The notes below the pieces were generated by a model. It did no database searches, had not been told where the DNA came from, and worked only from the letters and a program-made list of their open reading frames with translations. Source: Opitutaceae bacterium (GTDB lineage Bacteria; Verrucomicrobiota; Verrucomicrobiia; Opitutales; Opitutaceae). Taken from it: a stretch of 64,000 bases of DNA. A program made the translations under genes and the position numbers. Of this stretch, positions 27,404-36,764 are shown piece after piece. The DNA is taken from contig JANQRT010000003.1 in the NCBI GenBank assembly GCA_028284385.1, forward strand, positions 62,001 through 126,000, written 5' to 3'. Each line of letters opens with the position of its first letter. Positions within the stretch are counted from its first letter, which is position 1.

Positions 27404-30181
27404 ATGCGGCTAAGAACCTATATTGTCTTGCTGATCCTCGGCTGTTTCTCAGGCGGACTGGTTCTGTTCTGGTTGATGGGCGAGTCGAGCAAACGATCTG
27501 AAAGCGTTCATACGAGAATGGTGCTCGACGAGATGGCTATGGGGGATCTGAGGCGCTTTGAAGATCTTCTGTCTCAGTGGATTCTCTATTCGAATCTGAT
27601 ATTCAATTCGGAGGACTCGCATCTGGCTTATGGAGCTCAAAACCTGGGCAGCATGTTGCGGGAAATTATTCACGATTTCGATGAGAAGATGGAACTTGGC
27701 GAGCAGGAGATAGATGCGCTGCTCAACTTCGTTACCGCCCACGTTGAAAGACTGGACGAAGCTGACTTCATGGATGCGGAGGAATGGATTGAGGAGAGGT
27801 CTTCGATGCAGGCTCAGATGGAGCGGGAAGTAGCAATGGCTTTCCAGGCCTTGGGAAAGCTTAAGTCGCTTGCCAAGGAGGACGTCGCCATGCTGAAGGC
27901 CGAATACGAGTCGATGATTTCCAAGAAAGACCGTCAGTACTCACTCTATGTCGTCTTATTCCTGGTATGGGTCTGCGTTATTTGGTGGGTAATCGCCCAC
28001 GCCTTGGCCAAGCCTTTGCGAATACTTTCACTTGAAGCCAGAAAGTCGATCGAAGACGGCTCCAAAAACAAGCTTACCGCTAAGGGGCCAGTCGAGGTCC
28101 GTGATCTGGCAAAATCGTTTTCCCGACTTATTGGCTCCCTCGAAACTAGAGTAGAGGAAAGAACTCTCGAACTGAGCAAATCGAATACCGAGCTCGTGAA
28201 GGCTGTTGAAGTGGCCGAGGAAGCGACGAGAGCCAAAAGCGAATTTCTGGCGAACATGAGCCATGAGATCCGAACGCCTATGAATGGCATCATGGGAATG
28301 AATCACCTTTTGCTTGAAACCGGCGTCGATTCCGAACAGCGGCATTACTTGCAGACCATCGAGCGTAGCTCTCAGGCCCTTTTATCTCTGATTAACGACA
28401 TTCTGGATCTCTCGAAGATCGAAGCCGATAAGATCGATTTGGAGCGGAATCCGTTTAACCTCAGAAATCTGTTCGAAGACGTGGCAGACCTTTTTGCTGT
28501 TAGGGCCAATGAAAGGAATCTGCGATTCAATTGTATCATCAGCCCTCATACAAAAATCCATGTCATAGGCGATGAATTTCGTCTGAGGCAAGTGGTTTCG
28601 AACATCGTCGGCAATTCCATTAAATTCACATCTGAAGGCGAGGTTCGCATTGAAGTTGAATTGATCTCCGAAAAGGAAAGTTCGATTCAATATCGCATCG
28701 AGATAATAGATACAGGCATTGGAATTTCCAAAGAAGGGCAGAGTAGGCTGTTTGAGTCTTTTTCCCAGGCCGATACCTCCACCACGAGGAAATATGGAGG
28801 GACTGGCCTAGGGCTGGCCATTTGCAAACGTATCGTCGAACTCATGGGCGGCAGGATTGGAGTGGATAGCGAAGAGGGCCATGGCTCCACTTTCTGGGTT
28901 GAATTGGAATTTGATAAATCCGGACAGATTGCAGATCCGATTCCCAGTCTGGGTTCCTCTCTGAATGGAAAGCGTGTTCTAATTCTCGATACCGATCGGT
29001 CCTGCAAGGAATGGATTGCAATGTGGCTTAGGGCTTGGGGTTGCGAAGTTCGCTCGTTTGATTCTATTGGTGAAGTCTCTGCTCTAAAAGAGTTTCCATA
29101 CGATTACATCCTCATTGAAGACGAGCTTTTCGATGAGGCTGAAAACGAGATGCTGTCTATAGTTTCGGCGGTTTCCGGAGGGCATCGTCCTGAAATTTTT
29201 CTGACGCATGCAATCAGTCGCCGAATCTCTCGTGATCGACTCAATGAGCTCGGAGCGACTGGCTGTGTTACTAAGCCTGTGAGGCCGATGCATTTACTAG
29301 GCAGGCTGCTTGGGGAAAATAATCAATTTTGCGAAATTGGTCGCCACACAACCGCCAAAAAATCGGCTAATCCCGAGTGGGAAAAAGCTTCTGTCCTGCT
29401 GGTCGATGACGATGCCACCAATCGAGCGGTAGCGCTGGGCCTCCTCAAGCTTCGTAGTATAAAACCGGATATCGCTACTAATGGTCTCGAAGCGATTGAG
29501 GCTTTGGATCGCAAGGCGTACGATTTGGTTCTCATGGATTGCCAGATGCCCGAGATGGACGGGTATCTGGCTGCGGAGGCGATACGAAGCAAAAACGTCG
29601 GGGAGCTTAACGTTGAGGTTCCCATTGTCGCCATGACCGCGAATGCTTTGGCTGGCGACAGAGAAAAATGTATCGAGGCCGGTATGAACGACTATATTGC
29701 GAAGCCCATCAGGCCCAAGGATCTAGATAGGGCTTTAGAAGAATGGCTGGATAGCAACTATGACTCAACAGTGTCGAGCGATTCTAGCGATCCATCTCAA
29801 GATAATGAGAATCTCAATACCGCCAATGACGCCGACTTATTCAGTCTTTCCCGTCTCGCAGAGCTTTTCGGCGATGATCGAGAAACGATTGGAGCTATGA
29901 TTGACACTTTTAGGGAAATGCACATCGAGCATATGGAAGCGTTGAGGCTCGCGGTCGAGGACAGTTCAGATATTGAGCAGATCCGGCTCCATTCCCATAC
30001 TATAAAGGGTAGCTCTCAGAATTATGGGGCCGAACAGTTGGGAGAAGTTGCTTGTCGGATCGAGTCCGCCTGCCGCGATGGTAATCTAGAAGAAGCAAAG
30101 CGACTTTATCCGGCGGTTCTTGAGCTCAGTATCAAAACTATGGAGGAGATCGAAAGACTGGACTTGGCTAGCGAGGTCTAG
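27404..30181 (+). CDS. hybrid sensor histidine kinase (HK-REC-REC-Hpt)
   Basis: A 925-residue membrane-bound phosphorelay protein of BarA/RcsC type. Two membrane helices (about 5-25 and 180-202) enclose a periplasmic helical sensor domain, followed by a HAMP-like linker, HisKA with H287 ([12 protein letters not shown]), and an ATPase domain ([24 protein letters not shown]). Receiver 1 (about 523-640) has Glu where the phospho-acceptor Asp should be (YILIEDELF), so it is probably inactive. Receiver 2 (from about 664, [11 protein letters not shown]) has D712 in [15 protein letters not shown]-terminal Hpt domain carries H865 ([11 protein letters not shown]). The output regulator is unknown. Its stop codon overlaps tail-to-tail with the next gene. 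Confidence 0.93.
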   Translation: MRLRTYIVLLILGCFSGGLVLFWLMGESSKRSESVHTRMVLDEMAMGDLRRFEDLLSQWILYSNLIFNSEDSHLAYGAQNLGSMLREIIHDFDEKMELGEQEIDALLNFVTAHVERLDEADFMDAEEWIEERSSMQAQMEREVAMAFQALGKLKSLAKEDVAMLKAEYESMISKKDRQYSLYVVLFLVWVCVIWWVIAHALAKPLRILSLEARKSIEDGSKNKLTAKGPVEVRDLAKSFSRLIGSLETRVEERTLELSKSNTELVKAVEVAEEATRAKSEFLANMSHEIRTPMNGIMGMNHLLLETGVDSEQRHYLQTIERSSQALLSLINDILDLSKIEADKIDLERNPFNLRNLFEDVADLFAVRANERNLRFNCIISPHTKIHVIGDEFRLRQVVSNIVGNSIKFTSEGEVRIEVELISEKESSIQYRIEIIDTGIGISKEGQSRLFESFSQADTSTTRKYGGTGLGLAICKRIVELMGGRIGVDSEEGHGSTFWVELEFDKSGQIADPIPSLGSSLNGKRVLILDTDRSCKEWIAMWLRAWGCEVRSFDSIGEVSALKEFPYDYILIEDELFDEAENEMLSIVSAVSGGHRPEIFLTHAISRRISRDRLNELGATGCVTKPVRPMHLLGRLLGENNQFCEIGRHTTAKKSANPEWEKASVLLVDDDATNRAVALGLLKLRSIKPDIATNGLEAIEALDRKAYDLVLMDCQMPEMDGYLAAEAIRSKNVGELNVEVPIVAMTANALAGDREKCIEAGMNDYIAKPIRPKDLDRALEEWLDSNYDSTVSSDSSDPSQDNENLNTANDADLFSLSRLAELFGDDRETIGAMIDTFREMHIEHMEALRLAVEDSSDIEQIRLHSHTIKGSSQNYGAEQLGEVACRIESACRDGNLEEAKRLYPAVLELSIKTMEEIERLDLASEV

Positions 30182-30861
30182 TCCAGCTGCTTCGCCAGCG
30201 TTTTCAGACTTGGAGGAAGGGCGTACGTGGAAAAGACGAAATCGCGCTCCTTCATGTTCTCGTGACATTCGATGCAGGATTTATAAAGAGTATAGTTATC
30301 GCTCTTGCCTTCTTGTATTATATTTCCTGACACGCCATCGATCCAATAGTATTTCCAGTTTCCATATTCAGGATCGTAGCCCTGTTTCATTTTCTTCATC
30401 AAAGTAATAACCGTTCCTGAAGCAGGTTTCCCGTTCGATGACTGAAAATGTTCCTTTAGAAAGATCGTACCTTCTTTGTATTCGATAAATTCGGGTTCGA
30501 TTTCCTCATTTGAAAAATCGTCGTTATCGTCCCAGTCATCTTCTAAATAGTGCTTTACGTATTGAGAATAGTTGTACGTGTAAATCTCTGGATCTTTATT
30601 AACGAATATCGCTATGAACTGGTTCCAGTGGAGACCTGAGAATTCATATCCCGTAAGCCTTGTCCAATTCTTTCGATACAATCCAACTTCTTCCTTCAAC
30701 TCTTCGGCAATCTTGAATTCGTAGGCATTTTGGAAGGGGACGACATTGTCAAAACTGCCTTTTCTCTCTATGCCTTCGCCTCTATCCGCAAATAGGATGC
30801 ACATCGCAAGCAGCGGAACTGCTGACAGTATGGCAATCCTGAGGATAGAGCTTTTTTTCAT
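30178..30861 (-). CDS. cytochrome P460-like periplasmic protein
   Basis: A 227-residue exported protein with an N-terminal signal/anchor ([21 protein letters not shown]). The C-terminus has one c-type heme motif C196-I-E-C199-H200 followed by [13 protein letters not shown], and the preceding stretch ([22 protein letters not shown]) matches the layout of cytochrome P460 proteins, which oxidise hydroxylamine or related small nitrogen species, or act as cytochrome c'-beta gas binders. The cross-linking Lys could not be assigned by eye. Third gene of the operon with a di-heme peroxidase and a cupredoxin-like protein. Its stop overlaps the stop of the convergent kinase gene in the bases CTAG. Confidence 0.75.
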   Translation of the reverse strand: MKKSSILRIAILSAVPLLAMCILFADRGEGIERKGSFDNVVPFQNAYEFKIAEELKEEVGLYRKNWTRLTGYEFSGLHWNQFIAIFVNKDPEIYTYNYSQYVKHYLEDDWDDNDDFSNEEIEPEFIEYKEGTIFLKEHFQSSNGKPASGTVITLMKKMKQGYDPEYGNWKYYWIDGVSGNIIQEGKSDNYTLYKSCIECHENMKERDFVFSTYALPPSLKTLAKQLD

Positions 30862-30866
30862 GGCTA

Positions 30867-31505
30867 CTAGATTCTGGAGATTATCAGTTCTCCGTATTTC
30901 CTGTCGTTTCGGATGATATCCATATTCTTGCTATCGCCCTTGCTTAGGACGAAGGAAAGGTTTTCCATTCGAGGAAACCAGACGACGATCTCTTTGACGT
31001 CATCGGGTAGTCCTGAAATCGTAAAAGTAGTCTCTGGATCTTCGGAATCAAATTCGATGATTGCGGCGTAGGAGCTATTAATGTTAGCGATATAGCTTCG
31101 CATTTTAGGGTGGATCTTGCAGCCAACGCGAACTACATGCCCCTCTTCCCAATTGATGGTCGCGTTGGACTCGGAGCCCGGTGATAGTAGTCCAACATCG
31201 AATTGAATTCCCTTTCGCGTGTCGTTGGCGAAAATGTTATGGTTCATTTCGTCGGAATTCTTGAAGTTTATTTCCGATCCCTCTCTTCCAATGATCAAGC
31301 GAGAAGAGAATTCCTTATTCTTCTGATCGAGCGGACCGCAGATCTCCTTGGCCCCGCTTTTGTCATCAGCAAGGTACACCAGGGCTACGAACGGCTTTCT
31401 GCTTTCGAAAACGAATGTTCCCGATATTTCGCCTGCCGACAAGAGTGGCGTTATCCAGCTTGCAAAGACTGCCACTACAAAAGTTTTTAATTTTATTGTA
31501 TTCAT
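30867..31505 (-). CDS. cupredoxin-like exported protein
   Basis: A 212-residue protein with a signal peptide ending LLSAG. It resembles plastocyanin-fold proteins: FKNSDEMNHNIFAND supplies a His, and VGCKIHPKMRSYI supplies Cys, His and Met in the spacing of a type 1 copper site (H...C-x2-H-x2-M). A C-terminal beta segment (TTFTISGLPDDVKEIVVWFPRM) follows, as in 'methylamine utilization'-type cupredoxin proteins. It overlaps the peroxidase gene by 4 bases and precedes the P460-like gene by 5, so it likely shuttles electrons among them. Copper binding is inferred. Confidence 0.7.
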   Translation of the reverse strand: MNTIKLKTFVVAVFASWITPLLSAGEISGTFVFESRKPFVALVYLADDKSGAKEICGPLDQKNKEFSSRLIIGREGSEINFKNSDEMNHNIFANDTRKGIQFDVGLLSPGSESNATINWEEGHVVRVGCKIHPKMRSYIANINSSYAAIIEFDSEDPETTFTISGLPDDVKEIVVWFPRMENLSFVLSKGDSKNMDIIRNDRKYGELIISRI

Positions 31506-32560
31506 TTTTTAGTCACAAATTTGATGGAATTCGGTTCAGGCAGATTTGGTCTTGGGATTTCAAGCGGCTTATTGATGGCCCCTAGGAAGGCCACAAGGTC
31601 GCGAATTTCGTCTTCATTCAAGTGCAATGGCTTGATAAGAGAGCTGATGTTTTCCGTGTCGTCTCCTCCTCGATTATAGAAGCGCACCACTTCTTCGAGG
31701 GTGCCTATGGAACCGTCGTGCATGTAGGGAGCCGAAAAGAGTATGTTTCTCAGTCCGGGCACTTTAAAGGCCTTGTTGAGAATAGGGATATCGACAATGG
31801 CCTTGCGGCCAATGTCTTCGCTTTTCAAACCGATGTTATGGAATGAGTTGTCTGTAAAATTCGCGCCATCGTGACATTTGATGCATGCCGCCTTGTCCAC
31901 GAATAGGGCCATCCCCCGTTTGGCTGCTAGACTGATGGCGTTGTCGTTTCCATTTAGGTAGCTATCGAATGGGGTGTTATCGACGATGATTTCCCGTTGG
32001 AACGAAGCCAGGGCTGCTGCTATTCTATCGGGCGTTATGGAATCGTCTCCATACGCTTTTTCAAAGACCTCTCTGTATCCAGAAATCGATTTCAAACGAT
32101 CAACTAGAATATCGATAGGCATGTTCATCTCAGCTTCGGCCTCGATAGGCGCCAATGCCTGTTCTTCCAGGGAGGCGGCTCGTCCATCCCAGAAGAATAC
32201 CTGATTCCAAGCCAGGTTGTACAAATGAGGCGTGTTGCGCTCTACGGGCTTGCCTGTAGCTCCCAGGCTGAAGCGAATCCCATCGCTTAGACCATGATCG
32301 GGGTTATGGCATGTGGCGCAGGATTGCGATTCGTTGAATGACAACCGATTATCGAAGAAAAGCATGCTCCCCAATTCTACTACTTCCTCGGATGGCTCTA
32401 GGTCATCAGGATATTCAATATCGAAAGTGTCGGGAACGCTGAAATGCTTTTCGGCGATTTCGCGATAGCCTTGGTCTCCGGCGAAAAGGACTGGTAAAGG
32501 TGGCGAATGTAAAGCGCCTGATAGCGCAAAAAGCGTTAATAAAAATCGCTTTGGTGTCAT
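31502..32560 (-). CDS. di-heme cytochrome c peroxidase family protein (CcpA/MauG-like)
   Basis: A 352-residue periplasmic enzyme with a signal peptide (to about residue 27) and two heme-binding motifs: C81-A-T-C-H85 (followed by NPDHGLSDG) and CIKCHDGANFTDNSFHNIG near 226-245. GLRNILFSAPYMHDGSIGTLEEVVRFYNRGG is the conserved region carrying the axial Met/His of the second heme. The family reduces hydrogen peroxide with electrons from small cytochromes or copper proteins, or makes amino-acid-derived cofactors (MauG). First gene of the three-gene redox operon; the cupredoxin-like protein is a candidate electron donor. Confidence 0.9.
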   Translation of the reverse strand: MTPKRFLLTLFALSGALHSPPLPVLFAGDQGYREIAEKHFSVPDTFDIEYPDDLEPSEEVVELGSMLFFDNRLSFNESQSCATCHNPDHGLSDGIRFSLGATGKPVERNTPHLYNLAWNQVFFWDGRAASLEEQALAPIEAEAEMNMPIDILVDRLKSISGYREVFEKAYGDDSITPDRIAAALASFQREIIVDNTPFDSYLNGNDNAISLAAKRGMALFVDKAACIKCHDGANFTDNSFHNIGLKSEDIGRKAIVDIPILNKAFKVPGLRNILFSAPYMHDGSIGTLEEVVRFYNRGGDDTENISSLIKPLHLNEDEIRDLVAFLGAINKPLEIPRPNLPEPNSIKFVTKK

Positions 32561-32801
32561 GGGAGTTGCAGAAAGTTTTTAAAGCTGAAGAGAGAAGAGA
32601 AAAGTTAATACTTTGCCTTAAATATGCTTCGAATTTCTACTAACTCTGTTGAGAGCAACCGATTGCTTTTACACTGAAATAGCGAATATTTCTGGAAAGA
32701 AATTGGCCTCAGCCGCGTATCCAGACTTTTACATGATATTGACTATAGCGAGCCCGTTGGGATGCTTGCTGGATGCTAGTCGGCCTTTTCTGTAAGGGCC
32801 G

Positions 32802-34028
32802 TTAGCTTTTGCCGAAAATGAAGGGGAGAATGAGGCTCGAGGCAACCGGCTCGCCGTCGCGTTGGGCTGGCTTGAATTTCCATTTTTCAGCCGCCTGGAT
32901 AGCTAGATCGTCCAGTTGTGTGTGGGAGCTTTCGCGAGCGGAGGCCCTTACGACATTCCCTTTTTCGTCGAGCTCGAGCAATACGCGGACGTATCCACTA
33001 ATGTCCGACAAACTGGCTGGAAGCTTGGGAGATTTTTTCTGGATAGGCTTGGCTCTCTTGTCCGCAGGCAACTGAGATACGAGGAGTCCTCCTTGCGAAC
33101 GAAAAGGTACGGCCAGCTTGGAGGGGACATTTCTGCCCTTTTTAATGGCTGGCTTGTATTTCCATTGGCTTACGGCTGCGGTCGCTAGTCGAGACATCTC
33201 TTTGCTGGTCGATTTGAGAGTGTCCGTTTGGGCTACATAGCCATATTCGTCGATATAAAGCATGAGCCACGCAAGGCCTTGCTCCTTCTCCAAAGCTACA
33301 GGCAAAATCGGTTCGTGTTTGGAGATGATCGTTGGTTCGACATCTACCTTGTTTAAGGCGTAGGCGTTATTAACGGTCTTATTTCGCGTTTGAACGCTTG
33401 CCTTGAAAGCGAAGGGAACCAGCACTTTCGAGGGGACTGCTTTCCCTTGTTCGATGGAGGGAGAAAATTTCCATTTTTCAAGGGCTTGTCGGGTTGGTTC
33501 GACGAGTTCCGGATGCGTGCTCTCCTTCAAAGCGATATTGGTAATGCCGCCTTCCGAATTCAGACTTACGCGAAAGCTTACATTGCCGTTGATATTCAAG
33601 TACCTGTCTTCGAGCTTCGGGGCAGTCCGTTTATAGGCATGCGGAGCTTGAGTGAAAGGGTCCTTCTTTTTCGCTAGCGAGACGGTACCTATGTTAAATT
33701 CGAAAGGCTGGACTACGGTAGACGCAATGGGCTTGCCGCCTTTTTTGGCTGGCTCGAATTTCCAGCGAACCATGGCGTCTAGGCAGGAATCGACGAGATC
33801 GTTGTTGCTGGACGAGATTGATCGGACACTGGTCACTTGACCGAATCGATTGATTTTCGCTTCCACCCGGACGTATCCCTTTTCGTCTCCCAATTTCGCC
33901 GGCAGCTTGGGGGAAACAGTGTATCTTGGTTCGGCCGGCGAAGTCTCTCCAGAATACAAGGCTTGTGTGGAAAGTAGGAAAACCAGCGATAGTCCTAGAA
34001 CTTTAGAGAAATTGGGGCCTGGTTTCAT
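32802..34028 (-). CDS. exported protein of four TonB C-terminal repeats
   Basis: A 408-residue protein with a signal peptide ending LYSG and then four copies of the TonB_C fold at about 38-115, 135-215, 230-312 and 325-405. Each copy has P-x-L-P/G-x-V-x-V-x-L at the start and W-K-F/Y-x-P-A/S...G-x-x-x-x-S-x-x-x-x-P-F at the end (VRWKFEPAKKGGKP, EKWKFSPSIEQGKA, SQWKYKPAIKKGRN, EKWKFKPAQRDGEP). It lacks the Pro-rich spacer and uncleaved N-terminal anchor of true TonB, and no exbB/exbD genes are adjacent, so energy transfer is doubtful. Role unknown; a periplasmic binding scaffold is possible. Confidence 0.8.
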   Translation of the reverse strand: MKPGPNFSKVLGLSLVFLLSTQALYSGETSPAEPRYTVSPKLPAKLGDEKGYVRVEAKINRFGQVTSVRSISSSNNDLVDSCLDAMVRWKFEPAKKGGKPIASTVVQPFEFNIGTVSLAKKKDPFTQAPHAYKRTAPKLEDRYLNINGNVSFRVSLNSEGGITNIALKESTHPELVEPTRQALEKWKFSPSIEQGKAVPSKVLVPFAFKASVQTRNKTVNNAYALNKVDVEPTIISKHEPILPVALEKEQGLAWLMLYIDEYGYVAQTDTLKSTSKEMSRLATAAVSQWKYKPAIKKGRNVPSKLAVPFRSQGGLLVSQLPADKRAKPIQKKSPKLPASLSDISGYVRVLLELDEKGNVVRASARESSHTQLDDLAIQAAEKWKFKPAQRDGEPVASSLILPFIFGKS

Positions 34029-34062
34029 GGGTATATGACTCTTTTGGGGTGTTTAGAGTGAA

Positions 34063-34074
34063 ATACCCTATAAT
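34063..34074. repeat. 12-mer ATACCCTATAAT, copy 1
   Basis: The same 12 bases occur at 44971-44982, both times upstream of a minus-strand gene for an envelope protein. Read on the minus strand it is ATTATAGGGTAT, which could include a -10-like element. This copy lies 35 bases before the start of the TonB-repeat gene. Confidence 0.35.
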
Positions 34075-34149
34075 ATCGACCAGAGAAGACGTTTCTTTAT
34101 CAGTCTTTTACTTAATTTGCGTTTGATAAATTATGGTTAAAGAATAGGT

Positions 34150-34166
34150 TATCCAAATATTGGATA
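34150..34166. repeat. TATCCAA-ATA-TTGGATA inverted repeat
   Basis: A 7-bp dyad made of the over-represented TTGGATAC motif facing its reverse complement, in the gap between the TonB-repeat gene and the next minus-strand gene. Possibly a protein-binding site. Confidence 0.4.
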
Positions 34167-34219
34167 CTCAAACCGAAATCCCTGGTCCTAGCCTTGGTTC
34201 GGGACCTGAGTATTGCCGC

Positions 34220-35194
34220 TCATTCTTTTTCGATGTTCCAGTGCATCTCCGACTTTAGCATGTAGTGGTCGTCGGTTCTTCTTCGCAGCATGCCACGCGT
34301 GACGCCATAGCCGGTGATTCCTTTCCATTTCCCCGTTCCTCCTATGAATTCGTAGGAACCTGGAGGATTGCTGTACCACCATTCGTGATACAGCCAGACG
34401 ATATCGCCATCCGGATCGGTATCCTCCAGCAACATGGCGTCTCCATTGCTGCCGCCTTTCGTCCCGGGGTCAGGTTTGTAAGTCGTTCCCCGATCGTAGC
34501 AGGTCGCGAAATTGCGCGGGCTCTTGGCATTCTTATCGTCGCTTAGCAGGACGCCGGACTGGCTGCTGACCAAGAGGGTGACGCCGTTGTCGAGTTTTTT
34601 TGAAAAGTCGTAGATGTGAGGACCGTGGAAACTCAGGCCTTGATCATGGAATTCATAGTCTTCCGGCTTGTTGCGTCCAGCGGCAGGGGGAAGATTGGCG
34701 ATTCGCCAATCGATCGCGTATTCAGGTTGCTTGTAGCCGTCGATTCTCTTCGATTTATCGACCGCCAGATTTCCCGATCCTGCAATGCCTTTCCACTTTC
34801 CCGTCCCCGCTTTGATGGAAACCTCACTGCTTCCGTTCTCTAGTCTCCAGAAGGTGCTCCACGTCAGATCGCCATCTTCGTCAATAGTCTCGCTCAGCGA
34901 GACTTCCGCGATAATGAGGCCGTCTGGATCTTTGAGGACAGAGCCCTGAGCGAAGAATGTCGATTTACCCCATGGGCTCGATTCGTTGTTGGTAACAACG
35001 GAACCTGCTTGGTGGTAGGCGATAAGCGTATTTCCATGCTTGAATTTCTTTACCCGACGCTCTTCCCGGGGCTCCAAAAACAGGTATCCGGAATCTATTC
35101 CCTCCGAAAAAACTAGACTCGCCAAACACTGGATGCCGATTGAGAAAATGAATACGGGCGATTTTGTACATAAAGTGAGGCGAATGTTGCTCAT
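34220..35194 (-). CDS. exported protein with a duplicated barrel-like domain
   Basis: A protein of about 324 residues if started at the ATG at 35194 (MSNIRLTLCTK, signal peptide); ATGs at 35209 and 35254 are in frame. After the signal there are two related halves: the first has DEDGDLTWSTFWRLEN and GTGKWKGIAGSGNL, the second has DPDGDIVWLYHEWW and GTGKWKGITGYGV. The GTGKWKGI-x-G pattern recalls the allene-oxide-cyclase/DUF3224-like beta barrel, but I cannot name the family with certainty. No catalytic residues recognised. It is likely periplasmic or secreted and monocistronic. Confidence 0.65.
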   Translation of the reverse strand: MSNIRLTLCTKSPVFIFSIGIQCLASLVFSEGIDSGYLFLEPREERRVKKFKHGNTLIAYHQAGSVVTNNESSPWGKSTFFAQGSVLKDPDGLIIAEVSLSETIDEDGDLTWSTFWRLENGSSEVSIKAGTGKWKGIAGSGNLAVDKSKRIDGYKQPEYAIDWRIANLPPAAGRNKPEDYEFHDQGLSFHGPHIYDFSKKLDNGVTLLVSSQSGVLLSDDKNAKSPRNFATCYDRGTTYKPDPGTKGGSNGDAMLLEDTDPDGDIVWLYHEWWYSNPPGSYEFIGGTGKWKGITGYGVTRGMLRRRTDDHYMLKSEMHWNIEKE

Positions 35195-35393
35195 GCTTGA
35201 ATATTTCATATAATCATTAAGAGTGAAATGAGGTCGCTGGATGATTTTCGGCATTCATGCTAGAACTTCTTAAGTGTCTCCTAGTTTTTTGGATATTCAA
35301 TCTATTTCTATATCAAAATCTTACTTGCTGAATATCCATTTCAATATATCATAAAATCTAAACTCTCTCTTCTGCTCGCAAACCCTTCTTAGC

Positions 35394-36587
35394 ATGATTG
35401 AAGCTCCGTTACTTCCCGAAGAGGCGGACCGCCTCAAGGCTCTTTATAAGTATGATATTCTGGATACAGAGCCGGAAGGGATTTTCGATGACGTCGTCGA
35501 GCTAGCCTCGTGCATCTGTAATACTCCCATTGCCCTCATCAGCTTGATAGACGCTGATCGCCAATGGTTTAAGGCAAAGATTGGTTTGGATGCATCCCAA
35601 ACGGATCGCAGTATGGCATTCTGCTCCCATGCCATTTTGAATGATCACATTCTCGAAGTGAGCGACGCTCTGGAGGACGAGCGTTTTGCGGACAATCCAC
35701 TCGTGACTGGAGATCCTAATATTCGATTCTATGCCGGAGCTCCCGTTATAACGAATGATGGATACAAGCTTGGAACGATTTGCGCCATCGATACGGTGCC
35801 CCATAAACTTAATAAGAATCAGCAGAAGGCGCTCCGGTCTCTTGCTAATCAAGTCCGAGCGAATCTGGATCTTCGTTTTCGAACTGAAAGACTAAAGGAG
35901 TTGAATGAGGAGAAAAACCGATTCTTTTCAATGCTGGCTCATGACCTTCGCTCGCCCGTCAAAAATCTTATAGGATTGTGCGAATACTTGGAGGAGTGCT
36001 TTGAGAAAATGGAGGCGGAGGTGATGCGTGACACCCTCCAGGATATGAAGCAAATCTCGGGAAAGGTAGACAAGCTTATGGCTGATATCCTTTCGTGGAT
36101 ACGATTTGATAGAGGAGAGATGCTGTACAAGCCAACGACTTTGAATCTCCGGAATACGGTTTATGGCGTTCGAGACTTGCTTGGATATCTGGCTGTTCAA
36201 AAACAGATAACACTCTCTATAAACTGTCCGGAGAATATTGAAGTCATGGCTGATTCTACCATGCTGCATTCGATCATCCAGAATCTTTTAACCAATGCAT
36301 TGAAGTTCACCCATCCGGGTGGATCGGCCTCGATAAATTGCGAATTCGATGGCTCCAAAGTGAGTATTGAGTTTAGCGATACGGGCGTAGGAATTCCAGC
36401 AAGCTCAATCGAGAGCGCTTTTTCAATTGGTTCCTCGTTTACGACTGACGGGACTTCCGGCGAGCAGGGATCGGGTCTTGGGCTTGCCCTCTGTAAGGAA
36501 TTTGCCGAAAAAATGGGCGGGTCCATTTCGATTGAGTCCGAGCTTGGTCACGGAACGCAAGTGAAAGTCGTTTTGCCGACTCCTTAA
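35394..36587 (+). CDS. GAF-domain sensor histidine kinase
   Basis: A 397-residue soluble kinase. Residues about 12-160 are a GAF sensor of the type that follows R-L-x-A-L-x-x-Y-x-I-L-D-T-x-P (ICNTPIALISLIDADRQWFKAKIG; FYAGAPVIT...LGTICAID). The HisKA helix has H183 (MLAHDLRSPVKNLIG), and the ATPase domain shows NLLTNALKFTHPGG, DTGVGIP and GSGLGLALC. There is no membrane segment, so it senses a cytoplasmic signal. No partner response regulator is adjacent, so its output is unknown. Confidence 0.92.
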   Translation: MIEAPLLPEEADRLKALYKYDILDTEPEGIFDDVVELASCICNTPIALISLIDADRQWFKAKIGLDASQTDRSMAFCSHAILNDHILEVSDALEDERFADNPLVTGDPNIRFYAGAPVITNDGYKLGTICAIDTVPHKLNKNQQKALRSLANQVRANLDLRFRTERLKELNEEKNRFFSMLAHDLRSPVKNLIGLCEYLEECFEKMEAEVMRDTLQDMKQISGKVDKLMADILSWIRFDRGEMLYKPTTLNLRNTVYGVRDLLGYLAVQKQITLSINCPENIEVMADSTMLHSIIQNLLTNALKFTHPGGSASINCEFDGSKVSIEFSDTGVGIPASSIESAFSIGSSFTTDGTSGEQGSGLGLALCKEFAEKMGGSISIESELGHGTQVKVVLPTP

Positions 36588-36623
36588 CACTTTCTGCAAG
36601 AGGATTAGCTCCGCTGGATTCAT

Positions 36624-36644
36624 TTAACTTAATGGTTAAGTTAA
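36624..36644. promoter_or_regulatory. operator-like palindrome 1 upstream of the DUF899 gene
   Basis: TTAACTTAA-N3-TTAAGTTAA, a perfect 9-bp dyad 120 bases before the DUF899 start. It pairs with a second, related palindrome 24 bases downstream; the two probably bind the same dimeric repressor. Confidence 0.55.
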
Positions 36645-36667
36645 TTCTTGACTGCGGTCTATTTTCG

Positions 36668-36685
36668 ATTAACCAATTGGTTAAT
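36668..36685. promoter_or_regulatory. operator-like palindrome 2 upstream of the DUF899 gene
   Basis: ATTAACCAATTGGTTAAT is a perfect 18-bp palindrome sharing TTAAC...GTTAA with the preceding element. A TTGACT at 36648-36653 lies between the two and might be a -35 element. The cognate regulator is not evident in the window; the nearby TetR protein seems to use a different site. Confidence 0.55.
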
Positions 36686-36764
36686 AATTTTGAGATATCC
36701 CTCAAGTTTGGACCGCCCACCGGTGGAATCTTACTATTAATTGTAGTTTAGAATAGAATACAAA

